From positions 33,056 to 97,055 of the forward strand of contig JAGIBJ010000117.1 of assembly GCA_017744415.1 (NCBI GenBank): a DNA stretch of 64,000 nt, read 5' to 3'. Within the stretch, counting starts at the first letter, position 1; each line of letters opens with the position of its first letter. Of the stretch, positions 7,546 through 16,654 are shown in pieces. Origin of the DNA: Solirubrobacteraceae bacterium (GTDB lineage: Bacteria > Actinomycetota > Thermoleophilia > Solirubrobacterales > Solirubrobacteraceae). A program made the translations under genes and the position numbers. The notes below the pieces were generated by a model. It saw only the letters and a program-made list of their open reading frames with translations. It was not told where the DNA came from and searched no databases.

Positions 7546-9728
7546 TTGAGTCGAGCGCCGGGACCGGGTCCGACCGTGGGGTGGGGCCGTCCTCCGTCCC
7601 CGCTGCGCTGACGGCGGTCGTCTCCGGTGCCGGCGTCGTTCTTGCCCTGCTCGCACTCCAACTGCTCACTGCCGGGCCCTCCGAGGACGTCGAGTCCCGC
7701 ACCTGGGTGGTCTCGTTCGCGATCGGCACCCCATGGGGGCTCTACGCCACGCGTTCCGGCTCGGGCTCCTGGCGCGGCCTCGCGATCGCGGCCATCGCCG
7801 CGGCGATCGCCTGCTTTGTACGCTGGCGAGCGGGCGACGAGACCATCGCCTACGTCGCCGGACTCGTCGCCGGCGTCGTGATCGCTGCGGCTCCGCTCGT
7901 CCTCCCAGACCGCGCGACGAACCGACGGACGGATCTCCTCGCGCTGTGCCTCGGTGTCGCCGCCGTCGCGCTGTTCGTCCCTGCATCGTCGCTGCGTCCG
8001 ACGACCGTGTCCGGAGCCGTTGCGCTCGGCGTGGTCGCCTGGCTCGTGCTTGAGCGCCGCTCGATGGCGACGCCGCGCGCCGTGCGCGTCGGCACCGATC
8101 TCGTCACGGCGCTGGTGGTCATCGGAACGGTCGCCACCCTGCCAAATCTGCAATCGCTCGGGTTCTCGGTCGTCCACCATCACGCCTTCTTCCTGGGGCC
8201 GGCCAACGACGCGCTCAACGGCCGACCCATGCTCGCCGGCGCGTGGTCGCAATACGGCGTCGGGCTGATCGAGGCGCTCGCGCTGTTCTTCAGCACCAAC
8301 GCGATCGGGTACGGCCACCTCTTCGTGTTGTGCGTCGCGATCGCCGTGGTGCAGTTCGTCGTCGTCCAGCTCACGCTCCGGTTCGCCGGTCTCGGTCAGC
8401 GGCTCACCGCCATGGCCTTGGCCGTCGCGATCCTTGTGAACGTGTTCGCGCTGCAGGGCGTGTACGCGGCTTACCCGAGCACGACGTCGCTCCGCTTCGG
8501 CTGGGGCTACTTGGTCGTGCTCGCGGCGGTGCTGGCGGCGCGCCCTGGCGGTGCTCGCGCTTGGCGGTGGGCGGCGTACGCTGCCGTGGCGATCGCTGCG
8601 GTGTGGAGCCTGGAGTCATGGGTGTACGCCGCAGCGGCGCTGGCGGGCGTCGAGGCGGTCGCCGCGCTCGCCCACCCCGACGGCCGATGGCTCCGACGGA
8701 TGGCGCGCAGCGCGGTGCTGGCACTCGCGGTGAGCGCCGTGGTCGTCGCCGTCTACAGCTTGGCGACGCTGCTGCTCGCCGGCGAGGTGCGGTGGGGCCC
8801 GTATCTCGACTTCGTGAGCGCGTACTCCGGTTCTGGCGTCGGCGCGCTTCCGGTGATCTTCTTCTCGCCGGGACCGCTGATGGGATTCGCGATCTTCGCG
8901 AGCACGGTCGTCGCGTTGTCGGTCGCGCGCACGGGTGCTCCGCAGATCGCTCCGCAGACGCTGGCGGCGATCGGCGGCTTCTCCGGGTTCGCGATCGGCA
9001 CGTTCACGTACTACGTCGGCCGATCCCACCCCAACAATCTGCTCAACCTCGCAGTGCCGACCATCGCGCTCGGCTTCCTGTGGCTGCACGTCGCGCTCAG
9101 CCAGCGACACGTCGTCCCGGCCGGCCCCGGTGCCCGCCGTCCGGTTCCGACGATCCTGGCCGCTGCGCTGGTGGCCGTCGCGGCGTTGCTCGCCGCCTCG
9201 AGCTGGTCCTACGTAAAGCCCAAATGGGATGACACTGCCTTGGCGAAGGTGCTTCCGGGGAGCGAGAGCGCATCCCTCGGCGACTCGTTCCGGGCCCTGT
9301 GGAACAACCCCCTGATGGATCCGCGGGCGGGAATCGGCTCGAGGATGCTGCGATCGACGATGCCGGGCGCCTCGCAGAGCCTCGTGCTCACGGAGCCCGA
9401 CCTCGCCACCGAGGTGTTGCTGCAGGCGGATCGCGCGAATCTCCTCCCAATCTCGCACGCCGTGGAGGACAACGTCCTCCCGGCGGCCGCTCCTCGCGCC
9501 GCGGCCGCCGCTGAACGAGTGCGGCCTGGCACCTTGATGCTGTACTCCTCCCCGGTCGCGCCAGGCACGATCGGGCCGCTGGGCGGTCCGTCCGAGCTGC
9601 TGCCGGTGCAGCGCGCAGCGCTCGACGTCCTGCAGCGCCGATTCGAATTCGCCCCGGTCGTCACCGATCCATCCGGTCTCGAGATCGTGCGGCTCCAGCG
9701 CAGAGTGCCGCGCCGCGCGGCGAAGTGA
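7542..9728 (+). CDS. Large polytopic membrane protein, possible GT-C type glycosyltransferase
   Basis: A 728-residue protein with about 14-16 hydrophobic helices (from residue 20 to about 560) and a soluble C-terminal region of about 170 residues. The topology, a long polytopic domain plus an extracytoplasmic tail, resembles GT-C transferases that use polyprenyl-phosphate sugars, but I see no diagnostic DD/DE motif in the first loop, so the function is not assigned. ATG 7542 is chosen because it overlaps the preceding stop (ATGA); longer in-frame options would run far into the methyltransferase gene. It would be a natural recipient of the lipid-linked sugar made by the GtrA/GtrB-type genes upstream. 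Confidence 0.6.
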   Translation: MIESSAGTGSDRGVGPSSVPAALTAVVSGAGVVLALLALQLLTAGPSEDVESRTWVVSFAIGTPWGLYATRSGSGSWRGLAIAAIAAAIACFVRWRAGDETIAYVAGLVAGVVIAAAPLVLPDRATNRRTDLLALCLGVAAVALFVPASSLRPTTVSGAVALGVVAWLVLERRSMATPRAVRVGTDLVTALVVIGTVATLPNLQSLGFSVVHHHAFFLGPANDALNGRPMLAGAWSQYGVGLIEALALFFSTNAIGYGHLFVLCVAIAVVQFVVVQLTLRFAGLGQRLTAMALAVAILVNVFALQGVYAAYPSTTSLRFGWGYLVVLAAVLAARPGGARAWRWAAYAAVAIAAVWSLESWVYAAAALAGVEAVAALAHPDGRWLRRMARSAVLALAVSAVVVAVYSLATLLLAGEVRWGPYLDFVSAYSGSGVGALPVIFFSPGPLMGFAIFASTVVALSVARTGAPQIAPQTLAAIGGFSGFAIGTFTYYVGRSHPNNLLNLAVPTIALGFLWLHVALSQRHVVPAGPGARRPVPTILAAALVAVAALLAASSWSYVKPKWDDTALAKVLPGSESASLGDSFRALWNNPLMDPRAGIGSRMLRSTMPGASQSLVLTEPDLATEVLLQADRANLLPISHAVEDNVLPAAAPRAAAAAERVRPGTLMLYSSPVAPGTIGPLGGPSELLPVQRAALDVLQRRFEFAPVVTDPSGLEIVRLQRRVPRRAAK

Positions 9729-9733
9729 CTGGG

Positions 9734-9739
9734 TAGGGT
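9734..9739 (+). promoter_or_regulatory. -10 element TAGGGT driving a leaderless leader ORF
   Basis: TAGGGT is followed by 9 nt and GTG 9749. That GTG opens a 19-codon reading frame, not the epimerase itself. Confidence 0.5.
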
Positions 9740-9748
9740 GTGCGGCAC

Positions 9749-9808
9749 GTGACGTTGATGCTGCGGACGGGCAAGGCCACTCCCTCAGATGTGCGGGGTG
9801 ATGCATGA
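9749..9808 (+). CDS. Putative 19-residue leaderless leader peptide coupled to the epimerase
   Basis: GTG at 9749 starts a 19-residue frame (VTLMLRTGKATPSDVRGDA) whose TGA stop (9806-9808) overlaps the epimerase ATG at 9805 as ATGA. The GTG sits 9 nt after TAGGGT, the same spacing as at leaderless full-length genes in this window. Ribosomes starting at the mRNA 5' end would read this peptide and could re-initiate on the epimerase, helped by GGGGTG just before its ATG. There are no repeated codons suggesting amino-acid attenuation. Function as a coupling device is inference; see the similar case at 51442. Confidence 0.4.
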   Translation: MTLMLRTGKATPSDVRGDA

Positions 9809-10782
9809 GAGCGCTGGTAACCGGTGCCGGCGGGTTCGTCGGTAGCCACCTCGTTGGCACCCTGCTCAAGGCAGGGCATGACGTCGAGGCGTGGATCCGT
9901 CCCGGCGGCGACACCTGGCGTCTCGACCGGTTCGGCGACGCCATCCAGGTCCGAGAGGTCGATCTGCGCGACGGCGAGGCGATCGATCGGGCGGTCGACG
10001 AGCTCCGGCCGGAGTGGATCTTCCACCTTGCCGCGCACGGCGCCTACTCCTGGCAGCGCGACTCCGAGCGGATCATGCAGACGAACCTCGTCGCGTTCGT
10101 CCGGCTGCTCTCGGCGTGTGAGCGCCACGGCTTCGCCGCGTTCGTCAACACAGGTTCGTCGTCGGAGTACGGGTTTCAGGACCATGCGCCCCGGGAGACC
10201 GAGCTCGTCGAGCCGAACAGCGACTACGCCGTCATGAAGGCCGCCGCCACGCTGCACGGGCGTTTCGTGTCGACGCGCGACGACATGCACATCGTGACGC
10301 TCCGCCTCTACTCGGTCTTCGGCCCCTGGGAGGAGCCGGGCCGGCTCATGCCGACCCTGGTGGCGCGCGGGCTCGAGGGCCGGCTTCCGCCGCTCGTCGC
10401 CCCCGACACCCCTCGCGACTTCGTCTCGACGCGCGACGTCGACCGTGCATTTCTCCTCGCCGCTGAGCGCACCGATGTCGCGCGCGGAAGTGTCTTCAAC
10501 ATCGGCAGCGGGCGGCAGACGACCCTGCGCGAGGTGGTCGAGGTCGCCCGGGCTGAGATGGGCATCACGGCCGAGCCCGAGTGGGGCACCGAGCCGCAGC
10601 GTCAGTGGGATGCCACCGTCTGGGTGTCGGATCCGTCGCGCGCGGCCCAGGATCTCGGATGGGTCGCTGAGGACGATGTGGCGACGGGCTTCGCGGCCCT
10701 CGCCGACTGGCTCCGCGAGCACCCGGAGAACTGGCCGCGCTTCAACATCTCGGCGCCGGCCGGCACCGGTCGCCGTAGCTGA
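9805..10782 (+). CDS. NAD(P)-dependent nucleotide-sugar epimerase/dehydratase (extended SDR)
   Basis: A 325-residue extended SDR. The glycine motif is GAGGFVGSH (residues 7-15), the active site includes SSSEYG (118-123) and Tyr141/Lys145 (YAVMK), and RDFVSTRDV precedes the C-terminal substrate domain. The family includes GDP-4-keto-6-deoxymannose reductase, CDP-abequose synthase and dTDP-sugar reductases; the sequence does not decide among them. It probably makes an activated deoxysugar for the adjacent transferases. The start overlaps a short leader ORF by ATGA. The gene is convergent with the membrane protein gene at 10801-13089. Confidence 0.82.
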   Translation: MRALVTGAGGFVGSHLVGTLLKAGHDVEAWIRPGGDTWRLDRFGDAIQVREVDLRDGEAIDRAVDELRPEWIFHLAAHGAYSWQRDSERIMQTNLVAFVRLLSACERHGFAAFVNTGSSSEYGFQDHAPRETELVEPNSDYAVMKAAATLHGRFVSTRDDMHIVTLRLYSVFGPWEEPGRLMPTLVARGLEGRLPPLVAPDTPRDFVSTRDVDRAFLLAAERTDVARGSVFNIGSGRQTTLREVVEVARAEMGITAEPEWGTEPQRQWDATVWVSDPSRAAQDLGWVAEDDVATGFAALADWLREHPENWPRFNISAPAGTGRRS

Positions 10783-10790
10783 CGGCCCCC

Positions 10791-10813
10791 CGGGAAGCGG
10801 TCAGCGTTTCCCG
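10791..10813. terminator. Hairpin between convergent genes
   Basis: CGGGAA (10791-10796) pairs with TTCCCG (10808-10813) around an 11-nt loop that contains the stop of the minus-strand gene. It could stop transcription from both sides. There is no U-tract. Confidence 0.35.
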
Positions 10814-13089
10814 AGGCTGTCCTCGAGCTTCGCGAGCGCGGGGTTTGCGACGCGGAGCTCATCGACGCGCATCCGTAGATCTCGCGTGTCGCCTTCGGCC
10901 GGCGGGCCGTTGGTTGCGAACGCGAGCGTGCTGGCACCCGGCGGGAGCATGAGCGAGAGGGACACCTTGCGTGGCTTGTCGCCCGGTCCGTCGAACACCT
11001 TGCGCGATCCGTCCGGCAGCGTGATGGTGACCCGGTTGGACTGGTGGCCGACGGTGCTGAGCGCGAAGGTCACCTGGGCGCGCTGCGGTGTGTGCGCCGC
11101 ATTGGACAGGGCGAGGGTCGCCTTCGGGCCGGCCCAGTTCCATGACGCCTCCCCCGCAGTCTCGGTGGGGTAGAAGCCCTCACCTAGCTGGAACGAGACG
11201 GCCTGCCCGAGCAGCGCGGCGCCTGCGTTCCGGATCGTCTCCGGGTCGGCTTCTTGCTGGATCCTCGCGGCCAGCGGACCCAGGTCGTAGTAGAGCAGGC
11301 GGTCGTCATCGCTCACCGCGTATGGGCCGACGCCCAGTAGACGCTGGATCTCGCGCTCGACCTTGGCGCCGCCGTCTTCGTAGCCGTAGCGATCGACCGA
11401 CAGTCCGGTGAACCCGGCCGCGGTCGCGCCGGCCAGCAGGCGGGCCGTGGGAAGATCGGTGGTGCTCGCCTGCCAGTCCTCCGGGAACTGGCCGCGCACG
11501 GCGCCACCGGACCACCGCAACGTCTTGCTGTGCAGGTAGCCCCGCTGGTTGTCGTAGTCCAGCATCCGCACCTGGGGTGGCGATTCGGGGAACGCCACGT
11601 ACGGCAGCTGCAGGATCATGCCGCCCGGGTCATGCGACTCGATCGCCTGCACGTACCGACCGTCCGACCGCCACTGAGCTGCGATGGCCTCGTGGGCGAA
11701 CACGTCGTTCTTCGAGGTCTGGTCGAGGAGCGCGAGCACGGCGACGAGGGCGGCGGCGGCGCCGACGGCCGCGCGCGGTGCGCCGCGGCGCGCGAGCCAC
11801 GCCAGCGCACGCTCGAGGAGCACCGCGAAGGCGACCATCGCAAAGAACGCGATCACGATCGACATCCGGTTCCATGCGCGGATCTGCGGACTCACGAGGT
11901 ACGCGAGCAGCGTGCTCACCCCACCGATGGTCGCGATGGCGATGAGCAGCCACGACACCAGGCCCGCATCGCGCAGCAGCCGCATCCGCCCTTCGAGTTG
12001 GCGGCCCGCAGCGAGGAGGCCGGCTGCGAGGGCCGCCACGAGCGACGTGATCAGGCCGACGGTCCCAGCGAGTCCGAGCGCGGGCTTGCCGCCCTCGCCG
12101 GTCGACACCGAGCGTGTCCAGTACTTGGCGCCGAGATCGTTCAGCGGCCCCAGGCGGTGACCGGGGATTGGGAGCACCATGTCGGTGAGCTCGAGGCCGA
12201 AGGTCTCGCTCTCCGTCGGTTGCCGCACCGCCACCGGGGTGCTGATCGCGTCGGGCTCCGGCGGCGTGTAGAGGATCGACGGAAGCTGGACCGCCACAAC
12301 GCTCGCGAGGATCACGCCGGACAGCACCGCGGGGGTGAGCGCGGCACGCCAACGACGCTGGGCGATCATCGCGAACGGGGCCACCGCGAGGAGGGCGATC
12401 GTGCCGAAGATCGCGTAGTACGCGCCGGAGATGCCAGCGGCGACTGCCGCGAGGACCACGGCCGCGCTGCGCCAGCTGATCCAACCGCGAAGCCCGTCGA
12501 CGTCGGAGCGCCGGGCGAACAGCCGGACGTGCCCGAGGACGCCGAGGACGAGCACCCCGATCACGGGGACCACGTAGTAGAGGCCCAAGAACGCGTGGCT
12601 CTGCGCGCGCGCGAAGTGGTAGTGCATCGTCGCGTAGAGGAAGCCGACGACGACCGCGGTGCTGCGCTTGAACCCAAGCACCCGGAAGGCGAGGTAGCCG
12701 ACGCTGCCGCAGATGCCGAACCCCAGCACGTACAGGGCGTTCAGGACCAGCGACGGGTCATCGCTGAAGAGCGCGAGTACCCAGGCGATGGAGAGCTGGG
12801 AGGCGTCGCCGTACTGGACCGAGAACTCGGGGAGGCTGCTGCCGTACGGCGCCCCGAGGTGCTGATTGAAGCCGTACCAACCCTGCTCGACGAGCGTCTT
12901 GATATCGAGAAGCGTGACCGTCTGGTCGCCGCCCGGCGCGAACGGGATCCGCAAATGGCCGCGCCAGAGCTGCTGCACCCAGATGGCGGCGAGCATCGCG
13001 AGCACGCCCACCGCGGCGGCGATGAGCAATTCGACGAGGATCCGCGGGCGCCCGGGGCCCGCCTCGACGTCGTGGGAGCGGGCCGACAT
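10801..13089 (-). CDS. Polytopic membrane protein, YfhO/GT-C-like, glycan-associated
   Basis: A 762-residue protein with an N-terminal helix (about residues 20-42), a large first extracytoplasmic loop starting GGDQTVTLLDIKTLVEQGW, about a dozen further helices to residue 480, and an extracytoplasmic domain of about 280 residues ending in a beta-rich region. This resembles the YfhO/GT-C class of membrane sugar transferases, although residue-level proof is lacking. ATG 13089 is preferred over longer in-frame options because TAGGGT lies 8 nt upstream and the extra N-terminal residues would be low-complexity Arg/Pro. It has its own promoter, separated by a hairpin from the GT4/methyltransferase gene upstream. 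Confidence 0.6.
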   Translation of the reverse strand: MSARSHDVEAGPGRPRILVELLIAAAVGVLAMLAAIWVQQLWRGHLRIPFAPGGDQTVTLLDIKTLVEQGWYGFNQHLGAPYGSSLPEFSVQYGDASQLSIAWVLALFSDDPSLVLNALYVLGFGICGSVGYLAFRVLGFKRSTAVVVGFLYATMHYHFARAQSHAFLGLYYVVPVIGVLVLGVLGHVRLFARRSDVDGLRGWISWRSAAVVLAAVAAGISGAYYAIFGTIALLAVAPFAMIAQRRWRAALTPAVLSGVILASVVAVQLPSILYTPPEPDAISTPVAVRQPTESETFGLELTDMVLPIPGHRLGPLNDLGAKYWTRSVSTGEGGKPALGLAGTVGLITSLVAALAAGLLAAGRQLEGRMRLLRDAGLVSWLLIAIATIGGVSTLLAYLVSPQIRAWNRMSIVIAFFAMVAFAVLLERALAWLARRGAPRAAVGAAAALVAVLALLDQTSKNDVFAHEAIAAQWRSDGRYVQAIESHDPGGMILQLPYVAFPESPPQVRMLDYDNQRGYLHSKTLRWSGGAVRGQFPEDWQASTTDLPTARLLAGATAAGFTGLSVDRYGYEDGGAKVEREIQRLLGVGPYAVSDDDRLLYYDLGPLAARIQQEADPETIRNAGAALLGQAVSFQLGEGFYPTETAGEASWNWAGPKATLALSNAAHTPQRAQVTFALSTVGHQSNRVTITLPDGSRKVFDGPGDKPRKVSLSLMLPPGASTLAFATNGPPAEGDTRDLRMRVDELRVANPALAKLEDSLGKR

Positions 13090-13097
13090 CCGCGGGA

Positions 13098-13103
13098 ACC
13101 CTA
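13098..13103 (-). promoter_or_regulatory. -10 element TAGGGT, leaderless start of the YfhO-like gene
   Basis: On the minus strand TAGGGT, 8 nt, ATG 13089. Confidence 0.6.
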
Positions 13104-13112
13104 CCGGTGGCC

Positions 13113-13141
13113 GCCCCCGCGTGCGTCGGTGAGGCGGGGGC
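13113..13141 (-). terminator. GC-rich hairpin after the GT4/methyltransferase gene
   Basis: GCCCCCGC (13113-13120) pairs perfectly with GCGGGGGC (13134-13141) across a 13-nt loop. It lies just downstream of the stop at 13145 and just upstream of the next promoter, as a terminator would. There is no U-tract. Confidence 0.45.
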
Positions 13142-13144
13142 CGA

Positions 13145-16100
13145 TCAGCCCTCGGCGCGGCGCGCGACCAGCGTGTAGCGCGTGCAACGCTGGCGGTCGT
13201 CGGGCCAATTGCCGGTGCCGTCGGGCGCGAACACATCGGCGGTGGTGAAGCCGACGCTCAGCGCGAGCGCAATGGCCGTCTCCGGAAAGACCGGTGCCCG
13301 GTGGGTCGGATCCACCCAGAACGTGGTGGCGGCGCTCGGCTCAGACGGGTTGACCGTCTCGGTGAGGAGCACGCCGCCGGGCTTCAACACGCGGAACGCC
13401 TCTTCGAAGAGGCGCCGCAGCTGATCGACCTCAAGGTGCTCGATCACGTGGATCGCCGCCACGGATCCGAGCTCGCCGGACGGGGTGTCGGTAAGCGCAG
13501 CGATCCCATCGCCGACGACGGCGTCGCGGCCGCGTTCCACCGCCTGCGCCACGAGTTCGGCGTCGAGATCGACGCCGCGCGCGTCCACGCCGACGCTCTC
13601 GGCGATCTCGAGCAGCTCGCCCCGCCCGCACCCGATGTCGAGCAGCGGGCCGTGGCCGCGAACGAGATCGGCATACGGGTGCAGGAGCTCGAGGACGCGC
13701 TCGAACGATCCGCGGAACGTCGCGAGGAAGTCGGCGTAGGCGGTGCCGGACGACACCGTCGCGTCACCACCGAGCACGATGCCGAGACCCGAACGACGGC
13801 GCTCCGCGATGCCGCTGTTGGGGGCGGTCCACGGGACCGCGGCGTGACGATCGAGGTGGTCGTTGAGTCGGTCTTCGACCGTCGTGAGCTGCTCGACGAG
13901 CTGGCCGGCGATGTCGGCGTCGCGCGTCACGGCCGTGTGAAGGTCGCCGAACTCGCTGCGCAGGCTGTCGAGTTCGGTGCGCTGCGTTCGGACCTCGCGC
14001 TCCACCTGTTCGCCGACGCGCGCCTCCGCGCTGCCGATCCGCTCCGAGTTGGAGTCGACGCGACTGGCGGTCTCGTCGAGGCGCTGTTGGAGCGCCTGGA
14101 GGCTCGGCGCCGTGCGCGAGTGCACGGCGCGGTCCATGAGCTTCCACCACTTGCGGCGAGCCTCGGCGAGCCCGGGCACGGTACGCATGACCGTCTCGAG
14201 GGTGCGCCGCGCTGCCGTCTTCTGCTGATCTCGTGCGTCGGAGCGCAAGCGCGAGCGGGGTGGTGCCCCAGCCGCCCGGGTCTGCTGCACGATGGCGCGG
14301 AGCGCGCGCCCCGCCGCCTCCGGCGAATGATGGGTCTCGATGTATGCACGAGCACGCTCGCCGAGGGCTTTGGCCTCGTCGGGGTGCGTGGCGACCCAGC
14401 GCAGGCGGTCGACGAGCTGGTCGTGATCCGGTTCCGCCCAGTGGCCGTCGGCGGGATACGGCGCCGCCTGCTCCCCGATCCGGACGAGTTCGTAGTCGAG
14501 CAGGATGCCGCGGTCGGGGGCCATGTAGTCGAGGTTTCCGCCGTAGCCCGTCGCGATCACAGGCTTGCCGAGGAGCATCGCCTCGGCGGGCGTGTGGCCG
14601 AAGCCCTCGGATCGGTGCGGCGACACGTAGCAGTCGCAGAGCTCGAGGAGGCGGTTCTTCGCATTCGACGGAAGGAACCGGTCGACCAGGATGATGTCCG
14701 ACCGGTTGGCCATCTCGAGCAGCACGCGCTCGTGCGCCTCAGGAAGGTTCTCGTGGTTGATGCACTTGAGGACCAGCACGGCCTCGCCCTCGACGGGGAA
14801 TGCCTCCTTGAAGGCCCGCGCGAGGCCTGACGGGTTCTTCCGAACCTCCGACGAGTGGTAGTCCCACATGTAGAAGAACATGGGCACGTCATCCGGGATC
14901 CCGAAGTCCGAGCGCGGAAGCGGAGCCGACGGCACGAGCGACACCGGCATCGGGAACTGGCGGATCGGCACGTCGACGTGCGGGGCGATGAGCTCGCGGA
15001 CGAACGAGGTGCCGACGTAGATCTCATCGACCCACCGCAGGGCGTCGAGCCACTCGTCGGCCGGGAACGGCTCGCATTCCCACCACCAAAGCGCGGCCGT
15101 GCGGCGCCCGGCGAAGAAGTTCTCGCCGACGTCGGACGCGAACGACGGGACGATGTCGCCGTTGACGACGAGCAGGTTCACGTCGTGGTTGGCGGCCGCC
15201 GGCGCCTTGGGCGCGAACTCGGCCTCCTGGCGGGTCGACGGGCGCACGAGCCCCTGGATCGGGGTGATCGGCTCGCCGGCGGCACTCAACGCGCTCGCGA
15301 GCTGCCGAGCGCCCTCACCGAGGCCGAGTTCAGAGGTGAAGTAGCCGGCGAGGTTCACCCCCGGCGTGTCGGCCCCGTGCGGGCCGCCCGGCGGGGGCGG
15401 CGGGACATTCGGCGGTAGGAGCCGGAGATCGAGTCCGCTCTGCTCGCCGTAGGCGTGGCCCCAGCCGATCAGGCCGTGCGCATCCGGACCATCGAGCACG
15501 GGGTAGGCGACCTGGAGCTCCGGGCGTGCGGCCCAGAATGCGAAGAGGTAGCGGTTGATGCCGAGAGACCCTCCGCGGTGCGCCGGCGCGCGGAAGTAGG
15601 CCTCCAGCTCGGCGCGGCCCTGCTCGGAGAACGGGGAGCGGGTGAGCTTCCCGGCGCGCCGGCCCGAACGGATCAGCGCGCGGACCCACGGCTCCAGCAC
15701 GGGCCCGTCCGGGAGCCGCCCATAGCGACGGAGCTCGAGATGCGGCGAGCGACTCTGGCCATGCTCCACCTCGTGCTCGAGGAGCATCGCCGCGCGGCGG
15801 CGGGCGAGCGGTGCCAGGGCAGGCACGTCGGACATGCGCACATCGAGCCGGCCGGGGCGCAACACGGTTGGCTCTCTCGGATCGAAACGATCGAACGACA
15901 CGGCGAACACGGGCTCGCCGTCGCGCTCGAGCCGATCGCCCTCATCACTGAGGCGGGCGTCGATCGCGGCGATCGTGAGCAGGAGGCCCTTGAGGTGACG
16001 GGCGACGGCTCGACCTTGCAGGACGAGCAGCGTGATGGCCTCCTGCACCAGGTGGCCCACCTCGATCTCCTCGAGGGGCGGCGGCGTGCCGAGGTCGTAC

Positions 16101-16654
16101 GGCCAGGCGTCGACGAGGCGGGTGGCCGCGGCGCGATCGTCGACGACGAAGAGCCGCGCCGAGATCAGTCCGGAGCGATCTTCCTCGAGCACGTGCGCGA
16201 GGTGCTTCGGCGGCGGATAGCCGCTGGCGGCGTCAGGGTGCTGCGGCGCCGACTGGTGGAGGTGGTCGACGGTCACGAAGGTGCGGAGCTCGCCCTCCGC
16301 GCCTTCCCAGATCGGTGAGGGATCGCCGCAGATCTGCACCTCGGGGCGCAGCACGGCAACAGGGCCAGGCGTGTCCGTGAGGTACATGAGGGCCTCGGGG
16401 ACCCCGATCCAGGCCACCTGCCGGCGGGGGAGGCTCACCCTGGCGAGATCGAGTGCGTCCGCGTCGAGGCCGAACTGCTCCGGCTGGAGCACCTCGTCGG
16501 CGGCGAGCAGCGGCGCGGGCGGCGCGCTCCGAGGCGACCAGAGGACGACGAGCCGGTCGGCGGGCGCATACGTTCGCAGGGCCTCGATCGCCGCGCGAGC
16601 CGAGGCTGTCTCCTCGGCCATGCCCACGGGGATGAGCCACCGGCGATCGCTCAC
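13145..16654 (-). CDS. GT4 glycosyltransferase / coiled-coil / SAM methyltransferase fusion
   Basis: A 1169-residue soluble protein with four parts. Residues 1-425 are an N-terminal region containing a segment (RYLFAFWAARPELQVAYP) often found before GT4 domains. Residues 430-790 are a GT4 transferase (GVNLAGYF, ALWWWECEPF, SPHRSEGFGHTPAEAM, GYGGNLDYM). Residues 840-930 form a heptad-rich coiled coil. Residues 990-1169 are a class I methyltransferase (LLDIGCGRGELLE, IHVIEHLEVDQL, LKPGGVLLTETVNP). It overlaps the wzt stop by ATGA. Transferase, coiled coil and methyltransferase next to Wzt recall WbdD-type chain-terminating rulers, though WbdD has a kinase rather than a GT4. The GT4 part is paralogous to the gene at 22765. 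Confidence 0.85.
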   Translation of the reverse strand: MSDRRWLIPVGMAEETASARAAIEALRTYAPADRLVVLWSPRSAPPAPLLAADEVLQPEQFGLDADALDLARVSLPRRQVAWIGVPEALMYLTDTPGPVAVLRPEVQICGDPSPIWEGAEGELRTFVTVDHLHQSAPQHPDAASGYPPPKHLAHVLEEDRSGLISARLFVVDDRAAATRLVDAWPYDLGTPPPLEEIEVGHLVQEAITLLVLQGRAVARHLKGLLLTIAAIDARLSDEGDRLERDGEPVFAVSFDRFDPREPTVLRPGRLDVRMSDVPALAPLARRRAAMLLEHEVEHGQSRSPHLELRRYGRLPDGPVLEPWVRALIRSGRRAGKLTRSPFSEQGRAELEAYFRAPAHRGGSLGINRYLFAFWAARPELQVAYPVLDGPDAHGLIGWGHAYGEQSGLDLRLLPPNVPPPPPGGPHGADTPGVNLAGYFTSELGLGEGARQLASALSAAGEPITPIQGLVRPSTRQEAEFAPKAPAAANHDVNLLVVNGDIVPSFASDVGENFFAGRRTAALWWWECEPFPADEWLDALRWVDEIYVGTSFVRELIAPHVDVPIRQFPMPVSLVPSAPLPRSDFGIPDDVPMFFYMWDYHSSEVRKNPSGLARAFKEAFPVEGEAVLVLKCINHENLPEAHERVLLEMANRSDIILVDRFLPSNAKNRLLELCDCYVSPHRSEGFGHTPAEAMLLGKPVIATGYGGNLDYMAPDRGILLDYELVRIGEQAAPYPADGHWAEPDHDQLVDRLRWVATHPDEAKALGERARAYIETHHSPEAAGRALRAIVQQTRAAGAPPRSRLRSDARDQQKTAARRTLETVMRTVPGLAEARRKWWKLMDRAVHSRTAPSLQALQQRLDETASRVDSNSERIGSAEARVGEQVEREVRTQRTELDSLRSEFGDLHTAVTRDADIAGQLVEQLTTVEDRLNDHLDRHAAVPWTAPNSGIAERRRSGLGIVLGGDATVSSGTAYADFLATFRGSFERVLELLHPYADLVRGHGPLLDIGCGRGELLEIAESVGVDARGVDLDAELVAQAVERGRDAVVGDGIAALTDTPSGELGSVAAIHVIEHLEVDQLRRLFEEAFRVLKPGGVLLTETVNPSEPSAATTFWVDPTHRAPVFPETAIALALSVGFTTADVFAPDGTGNWPDDRQRCTRYTLVARRAEG

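Noticed and set aside
8616..9944. 442-codon minus-strand frame across the membrane protein gene
   Set aside because: It is antisense to a gene with a clean membrane-helix pattern; its composition is low-complexity Arg/Ala/Gly.
11530..13248. 572-codon plus-strand frame opposite the YfhO-like gene
   Set aside because: It has Glu/Arg/His-rich composition without hydrophobic structure and is a shadow of the real minus-strand gene.
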